From positions 1 through 64,000 of the forward strand of contig NZ_FNTJ01000003.1 of the NCBI RefSeq assembly GCF_900105185.1: a stretch of DNA of 64,000 bases, written 5' to 3'. Both the position numbers and the translations under genes were made by a program. This DNA comes from Pseudomonas saponiphila. Its GTDB lineage: Bacteria; Pseudomonadota; Gammaproteobacteria; Pseudomonadales; Pseudomonadaceae. Positions within the stretch are counted from its first letter, which is position 1. Every line of letters begins with the position of its first letter. The notes under the pieces are model-generated. The model was not told the origin of the DNA. It saw only the letters and a list, made by a program, of their open reading frames with translations, and searched no databases. Positions 18,374-26,798 of the stretch are shown here, piece by piece.

Positions 18374-20583
18374 CAGACCAGCTCCGCAGTGTGAAGTGAC
18401 CCGTCCGTGAGGAATATCCGGGAGGCATTGAAGCTGTCTTCAAAGCGCTCGGGGATGCAACCGGAGAATGCTTTGAGCACCCGCGGCCGACGAATCATCA
18501 GCACGTCATCAAGTGCCGTCGCGAACGACGCGGGGTAGGGGAAGCGGGGGTCACCGATCCAAACTTCAACCCGGTCGCTTCGCTGGCGAATACCACGACC
18601 CAGACCTTGCACAAGGCGACGACGGGCGTCAGCGTTTAGCTCTGCGAATTTGATGCTCTGGATCTTGTCATCGCTGTAGCCACGATGGCGCAGCACCGCT
18701 TCTTTGAGGCTCAGGCGGAAGCTGTTGATCGAGCCGAACGGGAGCCGGGTGATCACCAGATTCTGAACTTCACCGGGCAGGTCGAGGCCTTCCCAGCCGC
18801 CTGGCGTAATCATGACGGCGTTATCGCGCGACTGATATTGCTGCTTGAGCATGCTCATGTTGTCACCTGGTTTGGCAACAATCAGGCCGTCGAGGTCTTT
18901 GAGCCTTTCGCCGATGGCTTGCGTGTCGGCGTGGCTCAATGTCAGGACCAAGGTTTTCCCGTCGCCGGCGGCAGCTTCACGAACCATTGCTGCGGCGTAA
19001 TCGAGCCAAGCGGGGTTGGAGGCGGTGGCGTAATCCTCATCTTCTGCGGCCAGCCCTGTCGGGAGGGGGGCGTTCGGCGCTGGCAGCACAAAGAACATCT
19101 CACCGAAGTCAGGCGGCGCATCGAAGATCCGGTAAAGATCAGCAGTGACGTTGTGAATCGGGCGAGTCATGCCACGTTTGCAATGGCGCACCACGCCGAT
19201 CGAATCGGCAAAAGCGTCGAAAGCGATTGGCAAGCTTCTGCCTGGAGTCGCGAGTGTCGCCGAAGTGAACAGCGCAGCTCTCAGGTAACTGCGTGGCGGC
19301 ATCACGTCTTCATTGTCTTCGCCATCCCACTGCATAGGGGCGAGCATGCGCGTGATGATTCGCGCGGGCTCTGGATGGCCAACGCGCAGTGAAGGGAAAT
19401 GCCGGACAGGCGACCAGCTGATGATGCTTGTATTGCCTTTCGACCGGCTTGCTTTCTGCACATTGGCCAGATCGTTATAGCTGTCGCAGAAATCAGCAAG
19501 CAGCGCCTTCGAGTGGTCTTCTAGCTCGCCCTGTGGAGAGGAAAGCATGCCGGCAAACTTGGCGACGTGCGGCTCAAGAGCGGACAAAACACCATCGATG
19601 CGCTTCGCGATATTTTCGTTGAGCGCGGCCATCTTCGCGGTCCCTGGATCAATAGATTGGACCGCCGAGTAGAGGTTTCCGACGCAGCCAGTTATATCGG
19701 GCAGGTTGAAAGCGTCGGCAACGGATTGGGTCAGCCCATTGAAGCGGTGCATCGAAACGTCAGCGCCCAGCACCGACTCCGCAGCATCCGTCATCCGGTC
19801 AGCCTCGTCGCAGATCAGGATGCTCGCCGGGCGCGACGGGTTGAGGATCTTCGTCCAGCGCGAGGCGTCAAGCATTACGAGTGCGTGGTTGACGATCAGA
19901 ACGTCTGCGTTGTGGCTTTCTTCGAGAGCCAGCTCGTAAGCCTCGATTTCCTCAGTCGGTGAGTCGGCGCACAGGCAGAGCGACTTGGCATCCAGGCCGG
20001 CAGGCAGCTGACAGCCATTGCCCACTTCTGAAAGGTAATCTTCGACTGTCGGCAGGGTGTGATGATCGCGTTTCAGCCATTCAGTCAGGTCATTGACGAA
20101 TGCCTTTACATCGTCGTCATCTTTACTGTCGAGCATGCTTTTTAGGTTGAGGCACGACGACAGCGAAAGGTAGTTGCTCCGGCCGACACGGCGCGCATAG
20201 CGAACTATTACACCCAGCTCGTCATTCACCCAGCGCTGCGCACGAGGCGCATCATTGTTGATGATCTGCTGCTGCAATGCCTTCGTGAAGGTAGAAACGA
20301 TCACGCGCTCGCCGGTAAGCGCGGCGTAAGCAAAAGCGGGCACCAGGTAGCCAAGCGTCTTGCCCGTACCGGTAGCGCCTTGCAGCATGTTCACCGCAGC
20401 AGCTTTCTCGGCTTCGTCGTATCGGCAGAAGCCGCGGGCGGCGACCTTCGCGAACTCGTGTTGCTTGCTGTTGTAGCGATAAGTGCGTTTTTCGCCGTCA
20501 CCAGACCGGCCGCGCACCATTCTGCCGTTCGGTCCCAGCACGCTGTCGACGACGTGCAGCAGTCTCTTCTCAAGATCGTCCAT
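18373..20583 (-). CDS. csf4: Csf4 (CasDinG), DinG-family helicase of type IV-A
   Basis: 736 residues from the ATG at 20583; a TTG one codon upstream is unlikely. It has the superfamily 2 XPD/DinG motifs: Walker A GATGTGKT (about 69-76), motif II LICDEADRM, and motif VI QGLGRGIRQRSDRV. Cysteines occur between motifs I and II (SSCLNL, NGCQLP, LCLCADS), but a full iron-sulphur set is not clear. CasDinG is recruited to the crRNA complex on DNA and is needed for type IV-A interference. Its presence separates IV-A from IV-B. Both ends overlap neighbours as TGATG. Confidence 0.95.
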   Translation of the reverse strand: MDDLEKRLLHVVDSVLGPNGRMVRGRSGDGEKRTYRYNSKQHEFAKVAARGFCRYDEAEKAAAVNMLQGATGTGKTLGYLVPAFAYAALTGERVIVSTFTKALQQQIINNDAPRAQRWVNDELGVIVRYARRVGRSNYLSLSSCLNLKSMLDSKDDDDVKAFVNDLTEWLKRDHHTLPTVEDYLSEVGNGCQLPAGLDAKSLCLCADSPTEEIEAYELALEESHNADVLIVNHALVMLDASRWTKILNPSRPASILICDEADRMTDAAESVLGADVSMHRFNGLTQSVADAFNLPDITGCVGNLYSAVQSIDPGTAKMAALNENIAKRIDGVLSALEPHVAKFAGMLSSPQGELEDHSKALLADFCDSYNDLANVQKASRSKGNTSIISWSPVRHFPSLRVGHPEPARIITRMLAPMQWDGEDNEDVMPPRSYLRAALFTSATLATPGRSLPIAFDAFADSIGVVRHCKRGMTRPIHNVTADLYRIFDAPPDFGEMFFVLPAPNAPLPTGLAAEDEDYATASNPAWLDYAAAMVREAAAGDGKTLVLTLSHADTQAIGERLKDLDGLIVAKPGDNMSMLKQQYQSRDNAVMITPGGWEGLDLPGEVQNLVITRLPFGSINSFRLSLKEAVLRHRGYSDDKIQSIKFAELNADARRRLVQGLGRGIRQRSDRVEVWIGDPRFPYPASFATALDDVLMIRRPRVLKAFSGCIPERFEDSFNASRIFLTDGSLHTAELV

Positions 20584-21146
20584 CAAGCACCTCGTCCGTC
20601 GAAGCGTGGAATAAGCACACCCAGCCCGTATGAGCAGGGGTTGCCTTCAGTAAGGCTGGCTGCCGGTACGCGCTTGATGAAAAGGTGGAAGTTCTGGCCG
20701 GAGGTTCGGCTTTGCATCGGTACCGCGTACCGCGCTTGAATCCAGTCGCAGCTGATGTCTTGACTGGGTTCCCCGCGAGCGAGAGCGCGACGCTCAAGCC
20801 GGCGCAGGTGGCTGGGAGAGCCCTTGTCGGCCTTGCGGCTGCGGCGATAGCCGTAGGTAAACGTGGCATCAGCTGGCACTGGCTCAGTCCCGCTGAGCTT
20901 GATCACGAGACCTGCCGTAACCAGCGGAGAGAGACAGCCCAGGCAGCGCTCAACTGCGTCCTGCTCACCGAGAAGGCGCATAACCGGCCCGAAGCCGCCC
21001 CGTTGATCCTTCATCATCGGCCAGTCCACGACTACGGGGAGTCCAGCTTTCGCGGTCAGGTGAACGACCATGAGAATTCGCCCGTAGACCTCCAACAGAA
21101 TCCGGCCAGAGCCGGGGGCAAGGTCAGCGTAGTGAGTTATTAGCAT
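20583..21146 (-). CDS. csf3: Csf3, Cas5-like subunit of type IV-A
   Basis: 187 residues from the ATG at 21146 (MLITHYADLAPGSG), which overlaps the end of csf2. A later start at MVVHLTAKAGLPVVV (about 21071) also fits a Cas5-like protein, since the first RAMP strand begins there. The fold cue is VVHLTAKAGLPVVVDWPMM, like the opening of Cas5 proteins that cap the 5' handle. The further in-frame extension to 21212 lies inside csf2 and is unlikely. The order csf2-csf3-csf4-csf5 supports the call. Confidence 0.82.
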   Translation of the reverse strand: MLITHYADLAPGSGRILLEVYGRILMVVHLTAKAGLPVVVDWPMMKDQRGGFGPVMRLLGEQDAVERCLGCLSPLVTAGLVIKLSGTEPVPADATFTYGYRRSRKADKGSPSHLRRLERRALARGEPSQDISCDWIQARYAVPMQSRTSGQNFHLFIKRVPAASLTEGNPCSYGLGVLIPRFDGRGA

Positions 21147-22234
21147 GCGGCTGCGCTCGGAATCGACAGGTTGAACTGATCCCCTGCCAGGTAGTCTAGG
21201 AATGCCTGCCAAGCACTGAAAATCTCGCTAGTAGGAGGCGCGTCGACATTCAGTCCGACGAAAGGCTCCAGCACCAGCACCCCCAGTGAGGTTTTGCCAG
21301 CACCCGGCACTACCTCGAAGAGCTCCCAGCGTGCGCTGATCAGACCGCAGCCTGCTGCGATGTGAGCGCCCAGTGTCGGCATCGCAGCAAAACGGTCGAG
21401 GCTCACGAGCAGTGCGCCCAGTTCGACTTCATTCGCATTGTTGATCATGAAGCGGTGACGCATCACAGCGCCTTCTGGGATTGCCTGCCAGCCTGCCAGT
21501 GGCATGCCTACCGAATTTTTTGCTCCGGTTTCAACCTTGACGGCTTCAATGCTGGCTTTGAGCTGCTCGATCTTGTCGCTCAGCTCATTAACGCGGTCAG
21601 TGTCTTTCGCAGCGCGAGCGGTTTTTCGCGCCTTGTCGAGCGTAGCGATCTCCTTCTTGATCGCTGAGGCATCACGATTGCCCTCAGATTGAGCAATCAA
21701 GGCATTGATGTCTTCGTGAGACAGGAAAGCCACTTGGCTGCGGTCACGGTAGAGGTCGTCCGAGCGAACACCGCTGAATACGTGAGGCTGGCTGACCGAC
21801 TCACAGATAGCGTTACCGACAGCCAGGCGGCCATGGACCATGCCCATATAGCCCGCATCACCCGCGCCGAACAGGCTCAGCAGTACATTGCGCTCGCGCC
21901 ACATGGCCTCCTGATCGACAGTGGCCTTATCTTTCTTGTCCTCTCCCATAATCCCGCCGAGGGTCAGCAGATAGTGCTGATCAAGTGACAGGGGCTTGTC
22001 ATTACCTGTGCGCTTGATTTCGTTCTCGCGAAGAACATCGCGCAGGGCCCGGCGCAGCTTTCCGCGAATGCCGGTTGCGGGGAAATACAGACGGTTGCCC
22101 TCCGGAGTCATCATGTGCGGTACCGGGATTGGCAGATCGCTCCCGCCTTCAGCATCTTTCAGTGCTTTGCTGCAAGTGGCGAGCGGCTGCTCTGCTTTGA
22201 TTTCGCCTTCGAGTACATAGTGAGTCACGGTCAT
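21140..22234 (-). CDS. csf2: Csf2, Cas7-like backbone subunit of type IV-A
   Basis: 364 residues. YFPATGIRGKLRRALRDVL near residue 50 is typical of Cas7-group RAMP proteins, and the C-terminal GAHIAAGCGLISARWELF matches the last conserved strand. A lysine/glutamate-rich helical insertion lies around residues 190-235. Several copies of Csf2 coat the spacer part of the crRNA. It is the first gene of the minus-strand csf operon, and its start faces csf1 across 74 bp. Confidence 0.9.
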   Translation of the reverse strand: MTVTHYVLEGEIKAEQPLATCSKALKDAEGGSDLPIPVPHMMTPEGNRLYFPATGIRGKLRRALRDVLRENEIKRTGNDKPLSLDQHYLLTLGGIMGEDKKDKATVDQEAMWRERNVLLSLFGAGDAGYMGMVHGRLAVGNAICESVSQPHVFSGVRSDDLYRDRSQVAFLSHEDINALIAQSEGNRDASAIKKEIATLDKARKTARAAKDTDRVNELSDKIEQLKASIEAVKVETGAKNSVGMPLAGWQAIPEGAVMRHRFMINNANEVELGALLVSLDRFAAMPTLGAHIAAGCGLISARWELFEVVPGAGKTSLGVLVLEPFVGLNVDAPPTSEIFSAWQAFLDYLAGDQFNLSIPSAAAC

Positions 22235-22308
22235 TTGTTCGTTCTCCAGGTGGACAGTGTGGGAGTCGGTGAGTAATCTAACAGCAAATTATCCCCTAGA
22301 GAAGTGAT

Positions 22309-22977
22309 ATGCAAGAAATAGAACTCTGGTACGAATGCATCGGACAGTACCTGGCCCCTGAAAGCGACCCAGCAAGTTCCACCAAAGCTGGCGTCATGAC
22401 TCGGATGACAAAGGGTGTTGGACAGCACACGCTCGGAGCGGGTATCGATGCTTACTACATCGCCAGCAAGAGGAAGAGCTTTCTGATCGGCAAGATCGAA
22501 ATGCCTAACCTGCCGGGCCTTGAATTCGTCCCGAGTGAAGATGTCAGCGGTGAGAAGTACATCGCGCAGTGGCTTGTGAACCACGCTCCAGAGGATGAGC
22601 CCTGGATGATTGGCGTGATCGGAAACGCCAGCCCGAACGCAAGCATGAAGGTGTCACACCCGCTCGCGCTCTGTTGTTTTTGCGAGGCCAGCTCCGGCTT
22701 CGATTTTGACTTGGGCATTGTTCGCCAAGCCGTAGCCATCATTGGCGAACTGGACTGGAAGAAGGACATTGCGACTGCGCTCCACACATTCCAGTCGCGG
22801 CAACTGGCCAGCAGCATCGGCGACGAAGCCAAAATGGAGCGTGAGAACAAAAAGCTGCAAAAAGCTTTTGAGAAGACCCCTGAACTCAAGCCCGCGCTGC
22901 TTGCCCTGTGCAGACTGCCTCTGAAGGTGGGCTCCGGCGAGTACGAGGTTCTTTCGTGGTATAACCGCGTTCGCTGA
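22309..22977 (+). CDS. csf1: Csf1, Cas8-like large-subunit homologue of type IV-A
   Basis: 222 residues, divergent from csf2-csf5. Csf1 is expected to read the target-adjacent motif and the crRNA handle. The call rests on position, size and the rest of the locus being complete. In the sequence I see an alpha/beta N-terminal domain with a short cysteine cluster (LALCCFCEASSG) and a helical C-terminal part with a coiled stretch (KMERENKKLQKAFEKTPELK). AGAGAAGTGA precedes the ATG. The 354-base minus-strand frame opposite its 5' part is a shadow. Confidence 0.75.
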   Translation: MQEIELWYECIGQYLAPESDPASSTKAGVMTRMTKGVGQHTLGAGIDAYYIASKRKSFLIGKIEMPNLPGLEFVPSEDVSGEKYIAQWLVNHAPEDEPWMIGVIGNASPNASMKVSHPLALCCFCEASSGFDFDLGIVRQAVAIIGELDWKKDIATALHTFQSRQLASSIGDEAKMERENKKLQKAFEKTPELKPALLALCRLPLKVGSGEYEVLSWYNRVR

Positions 22978-22980
22978 TCA

Positions 22981-23055
22981 TCTTGCCGCCGAACAGGCGG
23001 TTGATAGCTAGAGAAGTGAGATGCACAGCACGCCGCCGCATAGGCGGTTTGGAAC
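22981..23055 (+). repeat. Two degenerate CRISPR repeats flanking a copy of the csf1 start region
   Basis: Repeat-like unit 1 (22981-23008) has TCTT, stem GCCGCC, loop GAACA, stem GGCGGT. Unit 2 (23028-23055) has stem GCCGCC, loop GCATA, stem GGCGGT, then TTGGAAC. They match the array repeat at about 19 and 20 of 28 positions and point along the plus strand, the direction of csf1. Between them, CTAGAGAAGTGAGATGCA (23008-23025) matches the csf1 translation start at 22296-22313 in 17 of 18 bases. The layout is that of a crRNA-like unit with a short (~19 nt) guide. The same stretch can also be read as a ribosome-binding site and ATG for a 42-codon frame (23021-23149). Confidence 0.7.
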
Positions 23056-23093
23056 CGTCAGCAGGTCGAATGCTTCTATTCTTCCTGTTGACT

Positions 23094-23132
23094 TCATCCT
23101 GGGAGTCCCAGTCATTGGGGCTTCCAGGATGA
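23094..23132 (+). other. Long hairpin downstream of csf1
   Basis: TCATCCTGG...AGTCCCA (23094-23110) pairs with TGGGGCTTCCAGGATGA (23116-23132), about 17 pairs including G-U. No T-run follows, so it is not a simple terminator. It may stabilise the 3' end of the csf1 / mini-repeat transcript. Confidence 0.5.
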
Positions 23133-23159
23133 CACTGCTGAACTGGTAACGTACTTACC

Positions 23160-23516
23160 TCAACTGACCTTGCTGGCGCTGAACAGAACGCGGAATACCA
23201 CTTGAAGGTCCGTCTGGCCGCGCACCGGCTCCCAGCCTGAAGAGGTTGGTGTCTCTGAGGCGATCGACACCCCTTCGCGCGTAACCAGAAAGGTGTTTTG
23301 GGTTTTAAGACTAAACAGCGCCGCCGCTGGCCCGGCTTTATGCTGAGGTCGTAGGGCGCACAGCGATAGACCCTGCTTCATCCCTTCGAGGATCACGACT
23401 CTCATTGCGCGGTCGCGATCAGGCGCTTCACCAAACGCCTCGATGAATGAGTCGCCCAGAATGCCCAGCAATGGCATATCCACATCTCTTGAGGCGTGCG
23501 CCTGGCAGGCCCCCAT
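23160..23516 (-). CDS. Small protein of unknown function
   Basis: 118 residues from MGACQAHASRDVDM, with GAGGGG six bases upstream of the ATG at 23516; the extension to 23579 overlaps the neighbour and is rejected. Mixed alpha/beta, no signal peptide or membrane span. It starts only four bases after the stop of the zinc-ribbon gene, so the two form an operon that converges on csf1. Not recognised. Confidence 0.55.
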   Translation of the reverse strand: MGACQAHASRDVDMPLLGILGDSFIEAFGEAPDRDRAMRVVILEGMKQGLSLCALRPQHKAGPAAALFSLKTQNTFLVTREGVSIASETPTSSGWEPVRGQTDLQVVFRVLFSASKVS

Positions 23517-23520
23517 CGAG

Positions 23521-24069
23521 TTACCCCTCACTGCTGTCTGCATCGAGCAATTCGTCCTCAGACATTTCGATATCTGCATCCTCTGCCACGTAGAGGCTGA
23601 CCTTGCAGTTAGTGCACGTCACTTCCACCCCGCGGAGCTTGTCTCCGGCTAGCTTTGTGCGAGCGCCACACTCCGGGCATTCGACCTGGGCGGCCCCAAC
23701 ATAGAGGACATCAACTTCCATCGGTCTCATGTGCTCTTGCTCCTTTTGGCCGGGGCACTGGATTTGAGTGATCAGGATAAGGGCAGCCTCCAGCATTGCC
23801 AGCCAAAGTGGGGTGTCGAAACAGTGCCTCGGTACCAGATCTGTCGCTAGGGGAGTGTGGTGATGAACGAGTGCTTGCATTGGATAGACGCGCACCAGGC
23901 GGCTGATATACTCAAACCGTTCTCTGCCTCTGACGTATGTCTTGGCACCCAGTGTACGGACTAGCTCTCTAGGGCTGTTCACTGGGACCCGATGATTCCG
24001 CGCACTCGCGTCGTCAAACGGGTCGACAACAAGGTCCAACCAAAAGCTCATCCGTTTCGGATCGAGCAC
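23521..24069 (-). CDS. Unknown protein with a C-terminal zinc ribbon
   Basis: About 182 residues if GTG at 24069 is used, which has GAGGGAG at good spacing; ATG at 24051 is the alternative. The C-terminal part has two CxxC knuckles, CPECGART and CTNCKVSL, about 20 residues apart, a zinc ribbon of the kind seen in DNA- or RNA-binding and adaptor proteins. The tail is very acidic (EDADIEMSEDELLDADSSE). Divergent from the methyltransferase gene, sharing a 130-bp region with two hairpins. Confidence 0.6.
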   Translation of the reverse strand: MLDPKRMSFWLDLVVDPFDDASARNHRVPVNSPRELVRTLGAKTYVRGRERFEYISRLVRVYPMQALVHHHTPLATDLVPRHCFDTPLWLAMLEAALILITQIQCPGQKEQEHMRPMEVDVLYVGAAQVECPECGARTKLAGDKLRGVEVTCTNCKVSLYVAEDADIEMSEDELLDADSSEG

Positions 24070-24083
24070 AACCAACTCCCTCT

Positions 24084-24107
24084 ATGGCGAGACTCATATC
24101 TCGCCAT
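24084..24107. promoter_or_regulatory. Inverted repeat between the divergent zinc-ribbon and methyltransferase genes
   Basis: ATGGCGAGA (24084-24092) and TCTCGCCAT (24099-24107) are perfect 9-bp arms around a 6-base loop. It may be an operator or an RNA hairpin just ahead of the zinc-ribbon gene. Confidence 0.45.
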
Positions 24108-24135
24108 TCGGCTAGGTATTTGAGTTCTCGCACTC

Positions 24136-24161
24136 AACACCTGGCCCCGAGCCCAGGTGTT
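24136..24161. promoter_or_regulatory. Second inverted repeat, in the methyltransferase 5' region
   Basis: AACACCTGG (24136-24144) and CCAGGTGTT (24153-24161), 9-bp arms, 8-base loop, about 40 bases upstream of the methyltransferase ATG. It could be a leader hairpin, a weak terminator or a regulator site. Confidence 0.45.
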
Positions 24162-24203
24162 TATCAAACCTGTGTCTGTGCTCGGCAGACGGAGTAACAA
24201 AAA

Positions 24204-25742
24204 ATGGCAACGTCCATCATCAATACGAAACTGGGTGAAAACCGCAACGTGGCTCGTGTCTGGCTGGAAGGTCAGAAATTATCCCGCGGTGGTGTCAATG
24301 TTGGTGCTCGCTATGCCCTGCACATGCAGGAAGGCTTCCAGCGTTTTGAGCTTCGCCCCGTTCCGGAAAACTACGTTGGCGAGACCTTCACGGTCAGTCG
24401 GCGTGAAAAGAACGGCATCGTTTTCCCGCTGTTCGAGATCCGTTCCGAAACTTTCCGTAAGTTGTTCGAGGTGTCGGCTAAGTTGAGGGTGATTATCCGG
24501 GATGCTCGGATCATCATTACTCGTTCGCAAATCGACATTAAGATTGCAGAGCGCGTTAAGCGCTTTATGGAAAAGTTGAAGAATGGCCAGAAGCTCGCAA
24601 CCGTAAGTTTGTTCCACGGCGGCGGGGTGCTCGACAAGTCCATTCATAGCGGCTTACAAAAAGCCGGTGTGGGTTCTTTTATCCAGGTTGGTGTTGAACT
24701 GGAAGATGCTTATCTGGAGTCTTCACTCCGGAATAACAAAGAACTTTGGAGCGAGGAATCGATCGCTATTTGTGGCGACATTAAGGAGATCAATCTGCAA
24801 GGTGGAAACATCCCGCAGGCGGATATCCTGGTGGCCGGTTTGCCCTGCACAGGAGCTTCAGTCGCAGGTCGCTCAAAAAATAAGATCAGTTGTGCTGAGG
24901 AACACTCTGCTGCTGGTTCTATGTTCGTCGATATGCTGGATTGGGTCAAGGCTAGTAATCCTGCAATGGTTATCTTGGAGAACGTGAAGCAATATGCGTC
25001 CACGGCATCCATGATGGTTATTCGCAGTGTTCTGACTTCGCTCGGTTATCGAATTAAAGAAGCAGTTCTCCAGGGTACCGATTTCGGTTCTCTTGAAAGT
25101 CGCGAGCGGCTAGTTGTGCTTGCCACAACTCCGGGAATTGCTGATGAGTTTGAGTTCGATAATGTGGTGCCTCTTCGCAAGAAGCCGGAAACCCTGAAAG
25201 CGATTATGGAGGACATTCCTCTGGATTCTGATCGCTGGAAGGATCTGACTTATCTGGCGGAGAAGGAAGAGCGCGATAAAGCCGCAGGGAAAGGATTTAC
25301 CCGTCAGCTGCTGACTGGTGATGAAGCTTCTTGCGGAACAATCGGGAAGTCCTATGCCAAGTATCGGTCTACCGAGCCGATGCTGATCCATCCCCTTCAG
25401 TCGGCGCTTAGCCGTCTGTTCACGCCGCAGGAGCACGCAGCGGCTAAGACGATCCCGTACGGAATGGTGGAGGGTAATTCCGAAACCGTGATGCACGAGA
25501 TCCTGGGCCAAAGCGTGATTTTCGCGAAGTTCGAGGCGTTCGCCTTTGCTGTAGGGATGATGCTCCAGTACACCCTGAACTTCGGTGAGCTAACCAGCTA
25601 CTGTGGTCAGGTGTGCGGTGATCTCGGCAAAAACTGTGGTCTTGGCAATATCTGCCAGCTAGGCGTTGATGCGCAAACCGAAATGCCTGATCCGGCAAGT
25701 TGGATTGCTGCTCACGCCGAAGACTATCTGTTGGCGGCGTAA
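24204..25742 (+). CDS. Solitary C5-cytosine DNA methyltransferase
   Basis: 512 residues. The catalytic part starts near residue 132 (ATVSLFHGGGVLDKSIHSG, AdoMet site), followed by LVAGLPCTGAS with the catalytic cysteine at about 215, LENVKQY (ENV motif) and SLESRERLVVLA (motif VIII-like). PCTG replaces the more common PCQG/PCPG. An N-terminal domain of about 130 residues has no match I can name. The C terminus has a four-cysteine cluster (YCGQVCGDLGKNCGLGNIC). No restriction enzyme is nearby, so it may protect plasmid DNA from host restriction. GGAG lies about ten bases before the ATG. Confidence 0.88.
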   Translation: MATSIINTKLGENRNVARVWLEGQKLSRGGVNVGARYALHMQEGFQRFELRPVPENYVGETFTVSRREKNGIVFPLFEIRSETFRKLFEVSAKLRVIIRDARIIITRSQIDIKIAERVKRFMEKLKNGQKLATVSLFHGGGVLDKSIHSGLQKAGVGSFIQVGVELEDAYLESSLRNNKELWSEESIAICGDIKEINLQGGNIPQADILVAGLPCTGASVAGRSKNKISCAEEHSAAGSMFVDMLDWVKASNPAMVILENVKQYASTASMMVIRSVLTSLGYRIKEAVLQGTDFGSLESRERLVVLATTPGIADEFEFDNVVPLRKKPETLKAIMEDIPLDSDRWKDLTYLAEKEERDKAAGKGFTRQLLTGDEASCGTIGKSYAKYRSTEPMLIHPLQSALSRLFTPQEHAAAKTIPYGMVEGNSETVMHEILGQSVIFAKFEAFAFAVGMMLQYTLNFGELTSYCGQVCGDLGKNCGLGNICQLGVDAQTEMPDPASWIAAHAEDYLLAA

Positions 25743-25770
25743 CACCGGAAGCTTTCCCTCAGTAACCTAC

Positions 25771-25800
25771 CAGGCCTGCCCGCAGGCCTGGCTTGGTGTG
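25771..25800 (+). terminator. Probable terminator after the methyltransferase gene
   Basis: CCAGGCCTGC pairs with GCAGGCCTGG (25771-25792); the following bases are T-rich but not a clean T-run. Confidence 0.55.
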
Positions 25801-25884
25801 TCTTTAACCCAACACACCAAGCCCTTGAGCACTTGGTGATCCCCAAAAAATTACCTGCTGCTCAACAGGTGCTGGAGCTGATCG

Positions 25885-26184
25885 ATGGACGACAAACTGG
25901 AGAGTCAATCTCCAACCAAACCTAGTTCTACCCTGTACTGCCGTTTGAAGGTCCGTCTGCTCCAGCAGGCGTATTTCACCGGCTATGCCAAGAAGCAAAT
26001 CCCACGAAGCATCCGCAGACTTCTGGCGCGCACCGAGATTCATCGTGCGTGGCTGGATGGCTACAACGGCTGCTTCACGCAAGATGGGATCAAGTACGGG
26101 CCGGCCAACCCATACAGCGCAGAGAAGCACGATAGCGCGCTGATGGAGCGGTTCGGAGCAGCAGAGTTCGAGCTTCCCTGCTGA
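25885..26184 (+). CDS. Small basic protein of unknown function
   Basis: 99 residues. The central part is basic (KKQIPRSIRRLLARTEIHRAW) and could bind nucleic acid. No membrane span. GGAG precedes the ATG. It sits between the methyltransferase and the small gene split by the transposon, all on the plus strand. Not recognised. Confidence 0.5.
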   Translation: MDDKLESQSPTKPSSTLYCRLKVRLLQQAYFTGYAKKQIPRSIRRLLARTEIHRAWLDGYNGCFTQDGIKYGPANPYSAEKHDSALMERFGAAEFELPC

Positions 26185-26227
26185 CTGTAAGCACTCGACA
26201 AACCAACTCTTCGGGAAACCGAACAAC

Positions 26228-26251
26228 CCATTGGGACAGCCGCCCAATGGG
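26228..26251 (+). other. Hairpin upstream of the transposon-split gene
   Basis: CCCATTGGG (26228-26236) and CCCAATGGG (26243-26251), perfect 9-bp arms, about 24 bases before the ATG at 26275. No T-run follows, so a leader structure or operator is more likely than a terminator. Confidence 0.4.
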
Positions 26252-26798
26252 GTGGCTCCCTCAGGAGCGAGAAAATGCAATTAGCTATAGCTGCGAGTGA
26301 AAGCCAGTTCAACGAAACCCCTAGCCTCTTCCAGGGATTCTTTGAGCGCCGTTTGAAGGGGTTGTAAGCCGGAACCCCAGAAATTTCCGTCACCGTCGCA
26401 TTACCCGCTCGCAGGGGTAGACCTAACAGTCGTTTCACCAGCCGCCATTGAGTTAATCCGTGCTATTGACTCCAAACAAGTGGGTTGTTTCAGAATACGG
26501 GAAATATAGAGCATTGAAAGCTAATGGAATTTTATATTGTGCAATGCGATAGAGAGTGACACTTGATATTGGTCGCAGCCCGAGCGTCGCTTCGGTGCCC
26601 TTAACGGCCTGATGATATTTTCATGGGCTACGGCAGGTTTCTGAACCTAAACCAGCCGCTCACCTGAACCAGTAATCCGTCAGCACCTCGGCCAAAGCGG
26701 CCTGTCGCGGTGACAATCGACGACTGCCGCTATCGACTCAAAGCGGAAGCTGCTGTGTTCAAAATCAGAGCCGCAAAACGGACGGTGCATTTACCGAA

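Noticed and set aside
22231..22584. 117-codon minus-strand frame at the csf1 5' end
   Set aside because: It is antisense to csf1, has no ribosome site, and csf1 fits the locus better.
23021..23149. 42-codon frame starting inside the mini-CRISPR
   Set aside because: Not listed as a gene because its sequence runs through repeat hairpins and matches nothing I know; kept only as the rival explanation for the shared 18-mer.
24075..24203. Riboswitch or attenuator upstream of the methyltransferase gene
   Set aside because: Two hairpins are present but there is no known riboswitch core and no T-run; listed only as inverted repeats.
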